DNA of 64,000 bases from Phycisphaerales bacterium UBA2218 (GTDB lineage: Bacteria; Planctomycetota; Phycisphaerae; Sedimentisphaerales; Anaerobacaceae), in NCBI GenBank assembly GCA_002327785.1, contig DCUI01000269.1, positions 11,461 through 75,460 on the forward strand, in the 5' to 3' direction. Position numbers and translations under genes: made by a program. Shown one piece after another: positions 8,659-17,974 of this stretch. The notes below the pieces were generated by a model. It was not told where the DNA came from. It saw only the letters and a list, made by a program, of their open reading frames with translations, and did not search any database. Positions within the stretch are counted from its first letter, which is position 1. Every line of letters starts with the position of its first letter.

Positions 8659-10494
8659 ATGAAAGACAACCCCATAGAGATCATCGCGCCTCGCGTCGAG
8701 CGGGAACTCCTGCCCTTCGTGCGGAGGCCTGCCCGCTACATCGGCGGCGAAGTCAACCAGGTCCGCAAGGACCTGAGCCGATGCCGGTTGAGGGTCGCCC
8801 TGTGTTTCCCCGACGTCTACGAGATCGGCATGTCCAACACGGGCATGCCCATCCTTTATCACATCCTCAATGAAATGGATGGCGTCGCCGCCGAACGGGT
8901 GTTCGCGCCGTGGACGGATGCGGAAGAGATTCTGCGACGCAAGCAGATCCCGCTGTTCAGCCTGGAGTCCAAGGCCGCCCTCGGCGGGTTCGACGTGATC
9001 GGTTTCGGCCTGACGAACGAGCTGTGCTATACGAGTGTCCTGAACATTCTCGACCTGGCGGGGCTGAACGTCCGCCGGAACCACCGGAGGGACGAAGATC
9101 CCCTGGTCATCGCCGGCGGCGGCATGGCGAACTGCTGCGAGCCGATGGCCGAGTTCATCGATCTGTTCGTCCTCGGCGATGGGGAACAGGCTGTCACGGA
9201 GCTTGTGGACCTGCTGCTTGAGGCCAAGGCGACAGGCTGGGACAAACGCCGGACCCTCCTGGAGGCCGCCCGGCGGTTCGAGTGGGCCTATGTCCCGCAG
9301 TTCTACGAGTTCAAGTACGACGGCACGCGGCCCACGTCTTTCCGAGCGACCGAGCCCGGCCTGCGCACCCGGTTCACAAACGCAGTCGTGGAGGACTTCG
9401 AGAACGCGCCGGCGCCGGCGCGACCGATTGTCCCATTCGTCGAGGCGGTTCACGAGCGGGTCAGCATCGAGATCATGCGGGGCTGCCCGGGCCGGTGCCG
9501 GTTCTGCCAGGCCAGCTACTGCCGACGGCCCATTCGCAGCCGCAGCGTCGAGAGAGTCCTCGAACTGGCCCAAACCGCCTATCACGCGAGCGGCTTCGAT
9601 ACCGTGAGCCTACTGAGTCTGTCCACAGCGGACTACCCGCAGTTAGAGGAACTCGTGGCCCGGTTGCAGGAGTACTTCGAAGGCAGGCACGTCGGGCTCT
9701 CAATCCCAAGTCTTCGCGTGGACCAGCAGTTGCACCTGGTGCCGAGACTGTTCACATCGGTGCGTAAGAGCGGGTTGACCATCGCTGTGGAAGCCGCCGG
9801 CGAAAGGCTTCGGCAGATCATCAACAAGCCCCTGAAGGACAGCGACCTGTTTGCTGCCGTCGAGGAGGCATACAGGGCGGGCTGGGAAAAGCTCAAACTC
9901 TATTTCATGGTGGGCCTGCCCGGCGAGACGCTCGACGACGTCAAGGACATCGTCGGCCTATGCCACCGCCTGGCGACCCTGCGTCGGCGTGTGGACGGAA
10001 AAACAGGCAGCATCAATATCGCCGTCAGTTGGTTCGTGCCGAAGCCGCACACGCCCTTCGGCTGGTTGCCGCAGAGACCGCGTGAATACTTCGAACAGGC
10101 CAGACGAATCATCATCGACGAAAAACTGCGGTTGCGGGCGAAGTTCCTTGTCTTCAAATTCCACGAGATCAACCAGAGCATTCTGGAAGCAGCGATGGGC
10201 CGAGGCGACAGGCGATGTGCGGATACCATCGAGGCGGCCTGGCGGCTTGGCGCGCGGTTCGACCTCTGGGACGATTGCTTCAACTACGCAATCTGGCGAG
10301 AGGCCTTCGCCCAAGCCGGGATCGACCTTGAAGCAGCCGCACAGCAATCCTTTGCGACGGACGCCGTACTGCCCTGGGAACACCTCGGCGGGCCGGACAA
10401 GACATACCTGCTGACTCACTACAATAACGCAAAAGGGGTAGCCACGCTGCCTCAAGAGACTGACCCACCGGCTCCCATCAGACAATCAATCTGA
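8659..10494 (+). CDS. B12-binding-domain radical SAM protein (TIGR03960-like)
   Basis: About 611 residues. An N-terminal cobalamin-binding-like region (LRVALCFPDVYEIGMSN, VIGFGLTNELCYTSVLNIL, PLVIAGGGMANCCEPMAEF, LFVLGDGEQA) precedes a radical SAM core. The core's CxxxCxxC is in MRGCPGRCRFCQASY; counting from the ATG at 8644 the cysteines are 281, 285 and 288. Family members usually sit with a DUF2344 partner, which is absent here, and their reaction is unknown. The frame allows an ATG at 8644, but that codon overlaps the -10 region, so the in-frame ATG at 8659 is preferred. The gene stands alone, divergent from apbE. Confidence 0.88.
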   Translation: MKDNPIEIIAPRVERELLPFVRRPARYIGGEVNQVRKDLSRCRLRVALCFPDVYEIGMSNTGMPILYHILNEMDGVAAERVFAPWTDAEEILRRKQIPLFSLESKAALGGFDVIGFGLTNELCYTSVLNILDLAGLNVRRNHRRDEDPLVIAGGGMANCCEPMAEFIDLFVLGDGEQAVTELVDLLLEAKATGWDKRRTLLEAARRFEWAYVPQFYEFKYDGTRPTSFRATEPGLRTRFTNAVVEDFENAPAPARPIVPFVEAVHERVSIEIMRGCPGRCRFCQASYCRRPIRSRSVERVLELAQTAYHASGFDTVSLLSLSTADYPQLEELVARLQEYFEGRHVGLSIPSLRVDQQLHLVPRLFTSVRKSGLTIAVEAAGERLRQIINKPLKDSDLFAAVEEAYRAGWEKLKLYFMVGLPGETLDDVKDIVGLCHRLATLRRRVDGKTGSINIAVSWFVPKPHTPFGWLPQRPREYFEQARRIIIDEKLRLRAKFLVFKFHEINQSILEAAMGRGDRRCADTIEAAWRLGARFDLWDDCFNYAIWREAFAQAGIDLEAAAQQSFATDAVLPWEHLGGPDKTYLLTHYNNAKGVATLPQETDPPAPIRQSI

Positions 10495-10895
10495 GGTCGT
10501 CCGCTATTGCGCATGTGTCGTCCGTGCGGCCGGATACGACGCATGTCTCCTGGATTCCAACGTCCTGAAACACAGCATTGTGTAGTAGACGGGCTTGCCG
10601 ACGCGGGTCGGCAAAGCGAGCCCGTCATGACGCGTGCCGCTGCCGCTCATAGCGTGTGGGTCCTCTAATCCGGCCGGAAACAGACGGTCGTGCCCCTACG
10701 GGACCACCGTCCGTTGTGAGACGGACTGCCGGAACCGTGGTCTGCGCCGCCTCGATCTGGAATTCTCCACACATGAGCGGGGGATTCCCTCCAGTCGCCT
10801 CCAATCCCTGTCGATATCCGAGCAACATACGTCCTGCTGTTGCGTCGGAAATACCCTCGCTCCGGCCGGACCACAGTTCAGAGCGGGAGGACAGC
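10495..10895 (+). other. 400-bp non-coding region with several strong hairpins, upstream of the FIST operon
   Basis: No convincing gene is present. Seen instead are: a near-palindrome around 10519-10553 (CATGTGTCGT facing ACGACGCATG); a long stem at 10588-10626 (GACGGGCTTGCCGAC facing GTCGGCAAAGCGAGCCCGTC, with a small bulge); an imperfect stem around 10688-10712 (CGGTCGTGCCC facing GGGACCACCG); and a 6-bp hairpin GTCCGT-TGTGAG-ACGGAC at about 10708-10727. It could be a structured leader, the 3' end of the radical SAM transcript, or a dispersed repeat. I could not match it to a known riboswitch. Confidence 0.45.
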
Positions 10896-12047
10896 ATGAG
10901 AATCGCACAGAAACAGTGGACCACCCAAAGCGGCTGGCAGCTTGTTTCACCAAATGGAACAAGTCATCAGGCTCAATTGGCCCTCGTGTTCGGTGACCTC
11001 AACATCCTCAAACGAAACAGGTGCATCGAGGAGATCCGTGAACTGTTTCCTGTAGCGCGGATCGTCGGCTGCTCGACGGCCGGCGAGATCCTTGGAGATC
11101 GGGTCTGTGACGACTCGCTCACAGTCACGGGGGTGTCTTTTGAGAACACCCAACTGCAATTCGCCCAGACGGTCGTGAACAACATGGAAGACAGCTACAA
11201 CGCCGGGGTCCGGCTGGCCGATACACTCAGTCACGATGGTCTGGCTCATGTTTTTGTCCTATCGGATGGTCTGAATGTGAATGGAAGCGCCCTCGCCCAG
11301 GGTCTCCAGAGCAAACTGCCACCGGACGTGGCGGTGACGGGCGGCCTGGCAGGAGACCAGGGCCGGTTCAAAGAAACGGCCGTGTTCCTGGATACAATCT
11401 CCGACAAGAAGACCATCGTCGCGATTGGCTTCTACGGGAAGGCCCTCAAGGTCCGTTATGGGTCGCGTGGTGGTTGGGACTCGTTTGGGCCGGATCGTCT
11501 GGTTACAAAATCGAAGGCGAACGTCGTCTATGAGTTGGACGGCCGGTCGATTCTGCAGCTCTATAAGAAGTACCTGGGCGATCAGGCTGACGGTTTGCCT
11601 GCGACGGGACTTCTGTTTCCTTTGAGCCTGGCGCTCGACGACAGGCAGGAGCGTCTTGTTCGCACGATCCTGGCGGTCAACGAAGACGAGGGCAGCATGA
11701 CCTTCGCCGGAGATGTCCCGGAAGGCAGTCTCGCTCGCCTGATGAGAGCCAGTCTCGAATGCCTTGTGGACGGCGCTGCCGACTCGGCCAGGCAAACCCA
11801 CGATAACGGCTCGCCGGCCCCCGATCTGGCCCTGCTCATCAGTTGCGTAGGCCGAAAGCTGGTCTTGAAGCAGCGAGTGGATGAAGAGGTGGAGAGCGTT
11901 CGCAATGCGCTCGGCGCGACCACGGCAATGACGGGCTTTTATTCCTACGGGGAGATCTGTCCCGTCGGACTCGACCGCAAGCAAGCCGAGCTGCACAATC
12001 AAACCATGACGATCACGACGTTCTCGGAGCAACCGTGCCGGTCATGA
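10896..12047 (+). CDS. FIST domain signal-sensing protein
   Basis: 383 residues, start fixed by GGGAGG five bases before ATG 10896; the open frame runs further upstream but without a ribosome site. The N-terminal half has FIST-N features (LALVFGDLN, IVGCSTAGEILGD, VFVLSDGLNVNGSALAQGL, VTGGLAGD) and the C-terminal half FIST-C features (LLFPLSLAL, PDLALLISCVGRKLVLKQR, GFYSYGEI). FIST proteins are cytoplasmic sensors thought to bind small ligands such as amino acids and pass signals to kinases or GGDEF/chemotaxis proteins (family knowledge). Its last 13 bases overlap the histidine-kinase gene, so the two are translationally coupled and presumably form one signalling unit. Confidence 0.9.
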   Translation: MRIAQKQWTTQSGWQLVSPNGTSHQAQLALVFGDLNILKRNRCIEEIRELFPVARIVGCSTAGEILGDRVCDDSLTVTGVSFENTQLQFAQTVVNNMEDSYNAGVRLADTLSHDGLAHVFVLSDGLNVNGSALAQGLQSKLPPDVAVTGGLAGDQGRFKETAVFLDTISDKKTIVAIGFYGKALKVRYGSRGGWDSFGPDRLVTKSKANVVYELDGRSILQLYKKYLGDQADGLPATGLLFPLSLALDDRQERLVRTILAVNEDEGSMTFAGDVPEGSLARLMRASLECLVDGAADSARQTHDNGSPAPDLALLISCVGRKLVLKQRVDEEVESVRNALGATTAMTGFYSYGEICPVGLDRKQAELHNQTMTITTFSEQPCRS

Positions 12048-13393
12048 ACAGACTGTTGCAGCGACAGATAGAGAAACACCTCGGGAGCACAGACGCTGCC
12101 CCGGCGGAATTACAGTCTCTGTTCACGGCCATCAGTGATGCCTACGACGGCTTTGACGCCGACCGGCGTCTGATCGAGCGTTCGTTGGATATCAGCTCTC
12201 AGGAACTCACCGAAATCAATGACAGACTGCGCGAAGAGATCGGAGAACGCAAGGCTGCCGACCACGAGTTGAGGCAGTCCCTCTCCCTTTTGACGGCCAC
12301 GTTGGAATCGACTGCCGACGGGATCCTGGTGGTCGACCGGTCCGGGCACGTCAAAGGCTTCAACAAGCAGTTCGCGGCCATGTGGCGAATCCCCGACGCG
12401 ATCCTTGAGTCGGGCCAAGACGAGCGGCTGTTGTCCTTTGTGCTGGACCAGTTGCAGGATCCCCAGGCATTCCTGGTCAAAGTCCAACAACTCTACAATG
12501 ACCCGGCGATCGACAGCAACGATATCATCCACTTCAAGGATGGACGGGTGTTCGACAGGTACTCCAAACCGCAGCTTCTGGAAGACGAGATTGTGGGCCG
12601 CGTGTGGAGCTTCCGGGACATCACCGCCCAGGTCCGGCTCGTGCAACAGTTGAAGGATGCCAATCGCCAATTCGTGAGAGTCAACAAGGAGTTGAACGAC
12701 TTCGCCTATGTCGTGTCGCACGATTTGAAGGCGCCCCTGCGAGGCATCAAGACGCTGGCCGGCTGGATTGCCGCCGACTGCGCCGACCGGCTCGACGTAG
12801 AGGCAAAAGAGCAATTGTCCCTGCTGCTCAACCGTGTCGACAGAATGCACGGCCTGATCGACGGAATCCTTCAGTATTCAAGGATTGGACGGATCACGGA
12901 AGAGATCACGCAAGTGGACCTCAACGAATTGGTGCCGCAGGTCATAGACCTGCTGGCTGCCCCGGAACACATCGAGATCACGGTCCGGGATGAACTGCCC
13001 GTCGTGGAGTGCGAACGGACTCGGGTCACTCAGCTTTTCCAGAACTTGATCAGCAACGCGGTCAAGTACATGGACAAGCCTCGCGGGTCCATCACCATCG
13101 GTTGCACCAGCGACGACGAATGGTGGACCTTCAGCGTCGCAGACAACGGACCCGGGATCGACGAGAAGTATCACGAGCGAATCTTCCAATTGTTCCAGAC
13201 ACTGTCCCCTCGGGATGCCTATGAGAGCACAGGCATCGGACTGACGCTCGTCAAAAAGATTGTCGAAACAAATGGCGGGAGAGTCTGGGTTGAGTCCGAG
13301 CTCGGCCGGGGAAGCACCTTCTTTTTCACACTGCCTCAGAAAATACGGGGAGAATTGCAGAATGAGAAACTCCAGACCAGTGCTGCTTGTTGA
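12035..13393 (+). CDS. PAS sensor histidine kinase
   Basis: 452 residues with no transmembrane segment, so cytoplasmic. The N-terminal coiled coil (about 25-90) leads to a PAS domain (about 88-200: ESTADGILVVDRSGHVKGFN ... VGRVWSFRDIT), a second short coil, the phospho-acceptor box FAYVVSHDLKAPLRGIK (His about 229), N box LISNAVKYMDKPRG, G1 DNGPGIDEKYHERIF and G2 STGIGLTLVKKIVE. This HisKA type resembles bacteriophytochrome-like kinases that pair with small stand-alone response regulators, and two such regulators follow directly. Overlaps the FIST gene by 13 bp and the next regulator by 32 bp. The input is inferred to be supplied by FIST plus the PAS ligand. Confidence 0.92.
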   Translation: MPVMNRLLQRQIEKHLGSTDAAPAELQSLFTAISDAYDGFDADRRLIERSLDISSQELTEINDRLREEIGERKAADHELRQSLSLLTATLESTADGILVVDRSGHVKGFNKQFAAMWRIPDAILESGQDERLLSFVLDQLQDPQAFLVKVQQLYNDPAIDSNDIIHFKDGRVFDRYSKPQLLEDEIVGRVWSFRDITAQVRLVQQLKDANRQFVRVNKELNDFAYVVSHDLKAPLRGIKTLAGWIAADCADRLDVEAKEQLSLLLNRVDRMHGLIDGILQYSRIGRITEEITQVDLNELVPQVIDLLAAPEHIEITVRDELPVVECERTRVTQLFQNLISNAVKYMDKPRGSITIGCTSDDEWWTFSVADNGPGIDEKYHERIFQLFQTLSPRDAYESTGIGLTLVKKIVETNGGRVWVESELGRGSTFFFTLPQKIRGELQNEKLQTSAAC

Positions 13394-13823
13394 AGATGAC
13401 AGTATCGACGCGATGACGGTGCGAAGGGCGTTTCGGGACCTGAAGGTGGCCAACCCGCTGAAACACACCATCAACGGCGAGGAAGCGCTGGCCTACCTCC
13501 AGGATGAGGCGAATGACAAGCCGTGCGTCATCCTCCTGGACCTGAACATGCCCAAGATGAATGGCGCCGAGTTCCTGAAAGTCGCCAAGGCAGATCCCGT
13601 ACTCAGGAAGATCCCCGTCATCGTCCTGACCACGTCCAGCGAGGAACGAGACGTCGTGGAGAGTTTCCGGCTCAGCGTAGCCGGCTACATCATCAAACCC
13701 GTCGATTACAGGAAGTTCGTGGAGGCGATCCAGACCATCGACATGTACTGGACGCTGAGCGAGCTTCCCCAGGAGAAGATGGAGGACGCCGATGCTTTGT
13801 GCCAAACCCATACTGTTGGTTGA
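13362..13823 (+). CDS. single-domain response regulator (Rcp1-like), first of two
   Basis: 153 residues made only of a receiver domain: acidic pair ED at 11-12, phospho-acceptor Asp60 in ILLDLNMPKMNG, Thr in VIVLTTSS and Lys in YIIKPVDY. There is no output domain, as in Rcp1-type regulators that relay phosphate in phytochrome-like kinase systems. The open frame extends back inside the kinase gene; ATG 13362 matches the family start and overlaps the kinase end. The last 32 bases overlap the second regulator, whose sequence is clearly related, suggesting tandem duplication. Confidence 0.9.
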   Translation: MRNSRPVLLVEDDSIDAMTVRRAFRDLKVANPLKHTINGEEALAYLQDEANDKPCVILLDLNMPKMNGAEFLKVAKADPVLRKIPVIVLTTSSEERDVVESFRLSVAGYIIKPVDYRKFVEAIQTIDMYWTLSELPQEKMEDADALCQTHTVG

Positions 13824-14226
13824 GGACGACCTTGTTGACGCCCTGGCGATCAAGCGGGCCGTCCGTGACTCGAACGCAGGGGACACCGTGATCCACGTCC
13901 GCTCCGTACAGGAGGCCCTGGCGTTTTTGCGTTCACCGGAAAACAACAGGCCCACATTGATCCTGCTCGATCTGAACTTGCCCGGCATGAACGGCTTCAC
14001 GCTTCTCCGGATCGTCAAAAGCGATCCGTGCCTGAGAGACATTCCCATCGTCGCATTGACGGCCTCCGGAGAGTCCCAGGACATCTACAGCAGCTTCGAT
14101 CTGGGCGTCGCCGGATACATGGTGAAATCGCCCGACTACGCAGGTCTCATGGAGACCATCAGGACCATCCAGGACTACTGGAGTCTCAACCAGCTTCCGG
14201 CGTGCTCCACCCGCCGCGGCAGGTGA
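13792..14226 (+). CDS. single-domain response regulator (Rcp1-like), second of two
   Basis: 144 residues, receiver domain only: acidic pocket EDD (11-13), Asp60 in ILLDLNLPGMNG, Thr/Ser block VALTASGES and Lys in GYMVKSPDY. In place of the usual K-P it has K-S, which may change the phosphorylation-dependent conformational switch. It overlaps the preceding regulator and ends the four-gene FIST-kinase-regulator operon. The two regulators could act as alternative phosphate acceptors or as a sink for the same kinase. Confidence 0.88.
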   Translation: MLCAKPILLVEDDLVDALAIKRAVRDSNAGDTVIHVRSVQEALAFLRSPENNRPTLILLDLNLPGMNGFTLLRIVKSDPCLRDIPIVALTASGESQDIYSSFDLGVAGYMVKSPDYAGLMETIRTIQDYWSLNQLPACSTRRGR

Positions 14227-14344
14227 CCCCGGCGAGGATGCCCCCACATCACGGAGATCGCCCGCCGGTCAACATGTCCTGCCCGCATGTGGTGACCCTC
14301 CGCCGCTGAACCACGGCATTTCCGCAGACGCCCCATTTTTTTCT

Positions 14345-14373
14345 TTGACAACGCACCGAGCGAACTTTATAAA
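14345..14373 (+). promoter_or_regulatory. strong sigma-70-type promoter of acs
   Basis: A consensus -35 TTGACA (14345-14350), a 17-bp spacer and a near-consensus -10 TATAAA (14368-14373) precede acs. They predict a leader of about 125 nt, long enough for post-transcriptional control. The bases from 14227 to 14344 hold nothing recognisable. Confidence 0.7.
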
Positions 14374-14506
14374 GTAGGGTTTATATTGTATGCCTCTCTG
14401 GTATCCCCGTGATGCCGTGTGTCCGGCGGTTTTGACAGAAGAGTGCCGCTGAGAGCACCCGGGATGTCCGCGGAGGCGAACGTATTTATCACACAAGGAG
14501 ACCGCT

Positions 14507-16486
14507 ATGGCACCAGAGAAAGCGATTAGCTCGCTAATGACCGAGACGCGGACGTTTGCGCCGCCTGAGCACGTCCGCAAGCATGCTCATGTATCCAGCG
14601 TGGAGCAATATCAGAAGATGTGGGATCGGTCGATCAATGATCCCGACGGATTCTGGCTCGAGCAGGCCAAGACCCTGACTTGGTTCAGACAGCCAACCGA
14701 GAGTCTGCGGTACACCTGGGACACCGCCGCTCGCAAGATCGAGCATACCTGGTTTGCCGACGGGCAGATCAACGTCTCCTACAACTGTCTGGACCGCCAC
14801 CTCGGCACGCCGGTCGCCAAGAAGACAGCGCTGATCTGGCAGGGGGAGATCGATTCGGCCGTCAGGAAGTACACCTACGAGCAACTGCACAAGGAAGTCT
14901 GCAAGTTCGCCAACGTCCTGAAGTCCAAGGGAATCCGCAAGGGTGACCGCGTGGCGATTTATATGCCCATGGTCCCCGAGCTTCCGATCGCGATGCTCGC
15001 CTGCACCCGCATCGGGGCGATCCACTCCATCATCTTCGGCGGCTTCAGCGCCGATGCAATCGAGGGCCGCGTCAACGACTCCGACTGCAAGATGCTGATC
15101 ACCGCCAACGTTTCGCTCCGCGGCGGCAAGCACATCCCGCTCAAGGCCATTGCCGACGAAGCCTTGAAGAAGACCCCCACGATCGAGAGCGTGATCGTGA
15201 TCAAGGCGGCGGATGATCCGTGCAACATGCAACCGGGCCGCGACACCTGGTACGAGGACGAGATGGCCAAGGCCAGCGACAAATGCGAGGCCGAGAAGAT
15301 AAACGCCGAGGACCCGCTGTTCATCCTCTACACCTCCGGCTCCACCGGCAAGCCCAAGGGCGTCGTCCATACGACCGCCGGCTATCTGCTGCACGTCGCC
15401 CTCAGCCACAAGGTCATCTTCGATATCCATGATGACGACGTGTACTGGTGCACGGCCGACATCGGCTGGGTGACCGGACATAGCTACATCGTCTATGGCC
15501 CTCTGGCCAACGGGGCCACCAGCCTGATGTTCGAAGGCATCCCCACGTATCCGGACGCCGGCCGCTTCTGGCAGGTCTGCGATAAGTTCGGTGTAACGGT
15601 CTTCTACACGGCGCCCACGGCAATTCGCTCGCTCATGCGCCTGGGCGAGGAATGGCCCGCCAAGTACAAGCTCGATACGATGCGGGTCCTGGGTACGGTC
15701 GGCGAGCCGATCAACCCGGAGGCTTGGATGTGGTACCACAAGAACATCGGCCACGAGCGGTGTCCGATCGTCGATACCTGGTGGCAGACGGAAACCGGCG
15801 GCATCCTGATCACGCCGCTGCCGGGCGCCTTCACACTCAAGCCGGGCAGCGCCACTAAGCCGTTCTTCGGCGTCGATCCGGTCATCCTGCGGGATGATGC
15901 CAGCGAGTGTGGCCCCAACGAGGGCGGCAAGCTCTGCATCCGCAAGCCCTGGCCGGGCATGATGCGAACCATGTGGGGCGACCACGACCGTTTCATCGAC
16001 ACCTACTTCACGATGTTCCCGGATCAGTATTTCACGGGCGACGGCTGCCGCGTCGATCAAGACGGCGATTACTGGCTGATGGGCCGAATCGACGACGTGG
16101 TCAACGTCTCCGGCCACCGCATCGGCACCGCCGAGGTCGAGAGCGCCTTGGTCAGCCATGCCAAGGTTGCCGAGGCCGCCGTAACGCCTATGCCGCACGA
16201 AATCAAGGGACAGGCCCTGTATGCCTTCGTCACCCTCAAGGAGGGCATCCACGAGAGCGACGACCTCAAGAAAGAGCTCGTCATGCACGTCCGCAAGGAG
16301 ATCGGGCCGATCGCGGCGCCCGACGTGATCCAGTTCGCGCCGGCGCTGCCGAAGACCCGTTCCGGCAAAATCATGCGACGCATCCTCCGCAAGATCGCCG
16401 AGAACAGCACCGACAACCTCGGCGACATCACTACCCTGGCCGATCCACACGTTGTCGAAGTCCTGGTCAAGGGCCGGGGGAAATAG
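14507..16486 (+). CDS. acs: acetyl-CoA synthetase, AMP-forming
   Basis: 659 residues, full length for Acs. It activates acetate through acetyl-AMP to acetyl-CoA in the cytoplasm. Seen: the N-terminal Acs domain ([16 protein letters not shown]), the P-loop-like [17 protein letters not shown], the WWQTETGG core, the hinge region [20 protein letters not shown], and the acetylation-site block [15 protein letters not shown], whose lysine is the target of protein acetyltransferases in known Acs enzymes. AAGGAG precedes the ATG. An OFA transporter follows downstream, and facing it is an operon with a deacetylase and a GNAT-fused CoA-transferase, so reversible lysine acetylation is a likely control. 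Confidence 0.96.
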   Translation: MAPEKAISSLMTETRTFAPPEHVRKHAHVSSVEQYQKMWDRSINDPDGFWLEQAKTLTWFRQPTESLRYTWDTAARKIEHTWFADGQINVSYNCLDRHLGTPVAKKTALIWQGEIDSAVRKYTYEQLHKEVCKFANVLKSKGIRKGDRVAIYMPMVPELPIAMLACTRIGAIHSIIFGGFSADAIEGRVNDSDCKMLITANVSLRGGKHIPLKAIADEALKKTPTIESVIVIKAADDPCNMQPGRDTWYEDEMAKASDKCEAEKINAEDPLFILYTSGSTGKPKGVVHTTAGYLLHVALSHKVIFDIHDDDVYWCTADIGWVTGHSYIVYGPLANGATSLMFEGIPTYPDAGRFWQVCDKFGVTVFYTAPTAIRSLMRLGEEWPAKYKLDTMRVLGTVGEPINPEAWMWYHKNIGHERCPIVDTWWQTETGGILITPLPGAFTLKPGSATKPFFGVDPVILRDDASECGPNEGGKLCIRKPWPGMMRTMWGDHDRFIDTYFTMFPDQYFTGDGCRVDQDGDYWLMGRIDDVVNVSGHRIGTAEVESALVSHAKVAEAAVTPMPHEIKGQALYAFVTLKEGIHESDDLKKELVMHVRKEIGPIAAPDVIQFAPALPKTRSGKIMRRILRKIAENSTDNLGDITTLADPHVVEVLVKGRGK

Positions 16487-16558
16487 CCTCTCTCATCCGG
16501 TAATTCAGCCGGGTGCACGGCCTATCGTGCATCTGGCTTTCTTTCAGAAGGAGAAATC

Positions 16559-17869
16559 ATGCCCGAAGGAAAAGTCATGAACCGCTGGCTTGTCGTGGTT
16601 GGCGGAATCCTCGTGCAGCTTTGCCTTGGGGCAATCTACGCGTGGTCCGCGTTCACCACGAAGCTCACGGCCGAACCCTATGGTTTCACCAAACCCCAGA
16701 CGCAAATCATCTTCTCTCTCGGCCTGGCCACATTCGCCGTCGTCATGGCTTTGGCTGCCGGCCAGTGGCAGAAGAAGGCGGGACCGCGACGGGTTGCCAT
16801 CGTGGGCGGAATCGTCCTGGGCCTGGGATACATCATTGCGGGTCTCTCGGGGACCAGTTTCTCCGGCATTCTGATCGGCGTCGGGCTCCTCGGCGGCGCC
16901 GGAATTGGGTTGGGCTATGTCTGCCCCATCGCAGCCCTGGTCAAGTGGTTCCCGGACAAGAAGGGAATGATCACCGGCCTGGCAGTCGCAGGATTCGGAT
17001 TCGGAGCGCTGATCTGGGTGAAGCTAACGGGCGGATTCAAGTTCGGACCGGTTGACCTGACGCCTGGGTGGACGGGCCTGTTCGGCATGGGCTGGACTCC
17101 AAACCAAGTCTTCATGCTGTACGGCGCGATATTCGCGGTCGTCGTGACGCTTGGCTCGATTGTACTGGTGAATCCTCCCGAAGGTTGGCTGCCGGCCGGC
17201 TGGACGCCCCCGGCGACCGGCGCCGCCAGCAGCGGCGGAGCGAGTTTTAGCGTGGGCCAGATGGTCAGGACCGTTCAATACTGGATCCTGTTCCTTACGT
17301 TCACCGTCGGCGCGATGGCGGGGTTGATGGTGATCGGCGTGATCGCGCTGTTCGGTGCGGATGCTCTCAAGGCGAATGGCATCGAAGGTGCGAAAGCTAC
17401 GGTCATTACCGGCACAGCCATGGGGCTGTTCCTCGCCCTCTTGAACGCCTTGGGACGCATCATCTGGGGAACCATCTCCGATAAGCTCGGCCGTAAGAAC
17501 TCGATCGTCCTGATGAGTGCGCTGCAGGGCGTGACCATGATCGCCTTCTACTTCGTTGCGGGCCACGAATGGGGACTGTATCTGGCCGCCGCCATGGTCG
17601 GCTTCAACTTCGGGGGCAACTTCGCCCTGTTCCCGGCGGCAACCGCCGATCTCTTCGGCAATAAAACTGTCGGGGTGAACTACCCCTACGTCTTCCTCGC
17701 CTACGGCGTCGGCGGGATAGCCGGCCCATACCTGGGCGGTGCCATGGGCGCGCAGCAGGCGTGGTTCTGGGCCTTCATCCCTGCCGGCATCGCGTGTCTG
17801 GTTCTCGCGGGCGTCTCAACGCAGTTGAAACCCGTGACGGGCGAACCGGCCGTTGCACCAAACCTTTGA
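16559..17869 (+). CDS. OFA-family major facilitator transporter (oxalate/formate antiporter-like)
   Basis: 436 residues with about 12 hydrophobic helices. The N-terminal VVVGGILVQLCLGAIYAWSA and the helix-4 block GLGYVCPIAALVKWFPDKKG are typical of the OFA group of MFS carriers, which move small carboxylates such as oxalate, formate and probably acetate or other monocarboxylates. A strong ribosome site (AGAAGGAG) precedes the ATG, and a second in-frame ATG lies 6 codons in. It is 72 bp downstream of acs on the same strand, so acetate or a related acid is the likely substrate (inference from context). Confidence 0.88.
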   Translation: MPEGKVMNRWLVVVGGILVQLCLGAIYAWSAFTTKLTAEPYGFTKPQTQIIFSLGLATFAVVMALAAGQWQKKAGPRRVAIVGGIVLGLGYIIAGLSGTSFSGILIGVGLLGGAGIGLGYVCPIAALVKWFPDKKGMITGLAVAGFGFGALIWVKLTGGFKFGPVDLTPGWTGLFGMGWTPNQVFMLYGAIFAVVVTLGSIVLVNPPEGWLPAGWTPPATGAASSGGASFSVGQMVRTVQYWILFLTFTVGAMAGLMVIGVIALFGADALKANGIEGAKATVITGTAMGLFLALLNALGRIIWGTISDKLGRKNSIVLMSALQGVTMIAFYFVAGHEWGLYLAAAMVGFNFGGNFALFPAATADLFGNKTVGVNYPYVFLAYGVGGIAGPYLGGAMGAQQAWFWAFIPAGIACLVLAGVSTQLKPVTGEPAVAPNL

Positions 17870-17923
17870 CCGCCAAGCCATCGGCGGCTTGAGCGGACTG
17901 CCAGAACGTACACTCACATTGAA

Positions 17924-17966
17924 GACAGCGTATGGAACCGACTGTTCTGTACGCTGTCTGTGTTTT
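17924..17966 (+). terminator. probable terminator of the acs-OFA operon
   Basis: A 9-bp stem GACAGCGTA/TACGCTGTC (17924-17932 / 17950-17958) with a 17-nt loop is followed by TGTGTTTT. It lies 55 bp after the OFA stop and just past the end of the converging deacetylase gene, so it may serve both directions. Confidence 0.5.
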
Positions 17967-17974
17967 GGCGGCCT

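Noticed and set aside
10588..10728. Possible cyclic-di-GMP riboswitch, suggested by a GGCAAAGC word
   Set aside because: The conserved core and paired helices of the GEMM motif could not be placed; left as unassigned structure.
14534..16450. 638-codon open frame antisense to acs
   Set aside because: Pure shadow of the acs codon pattern; acs has all family motifs, a promoter and a ribosome site.
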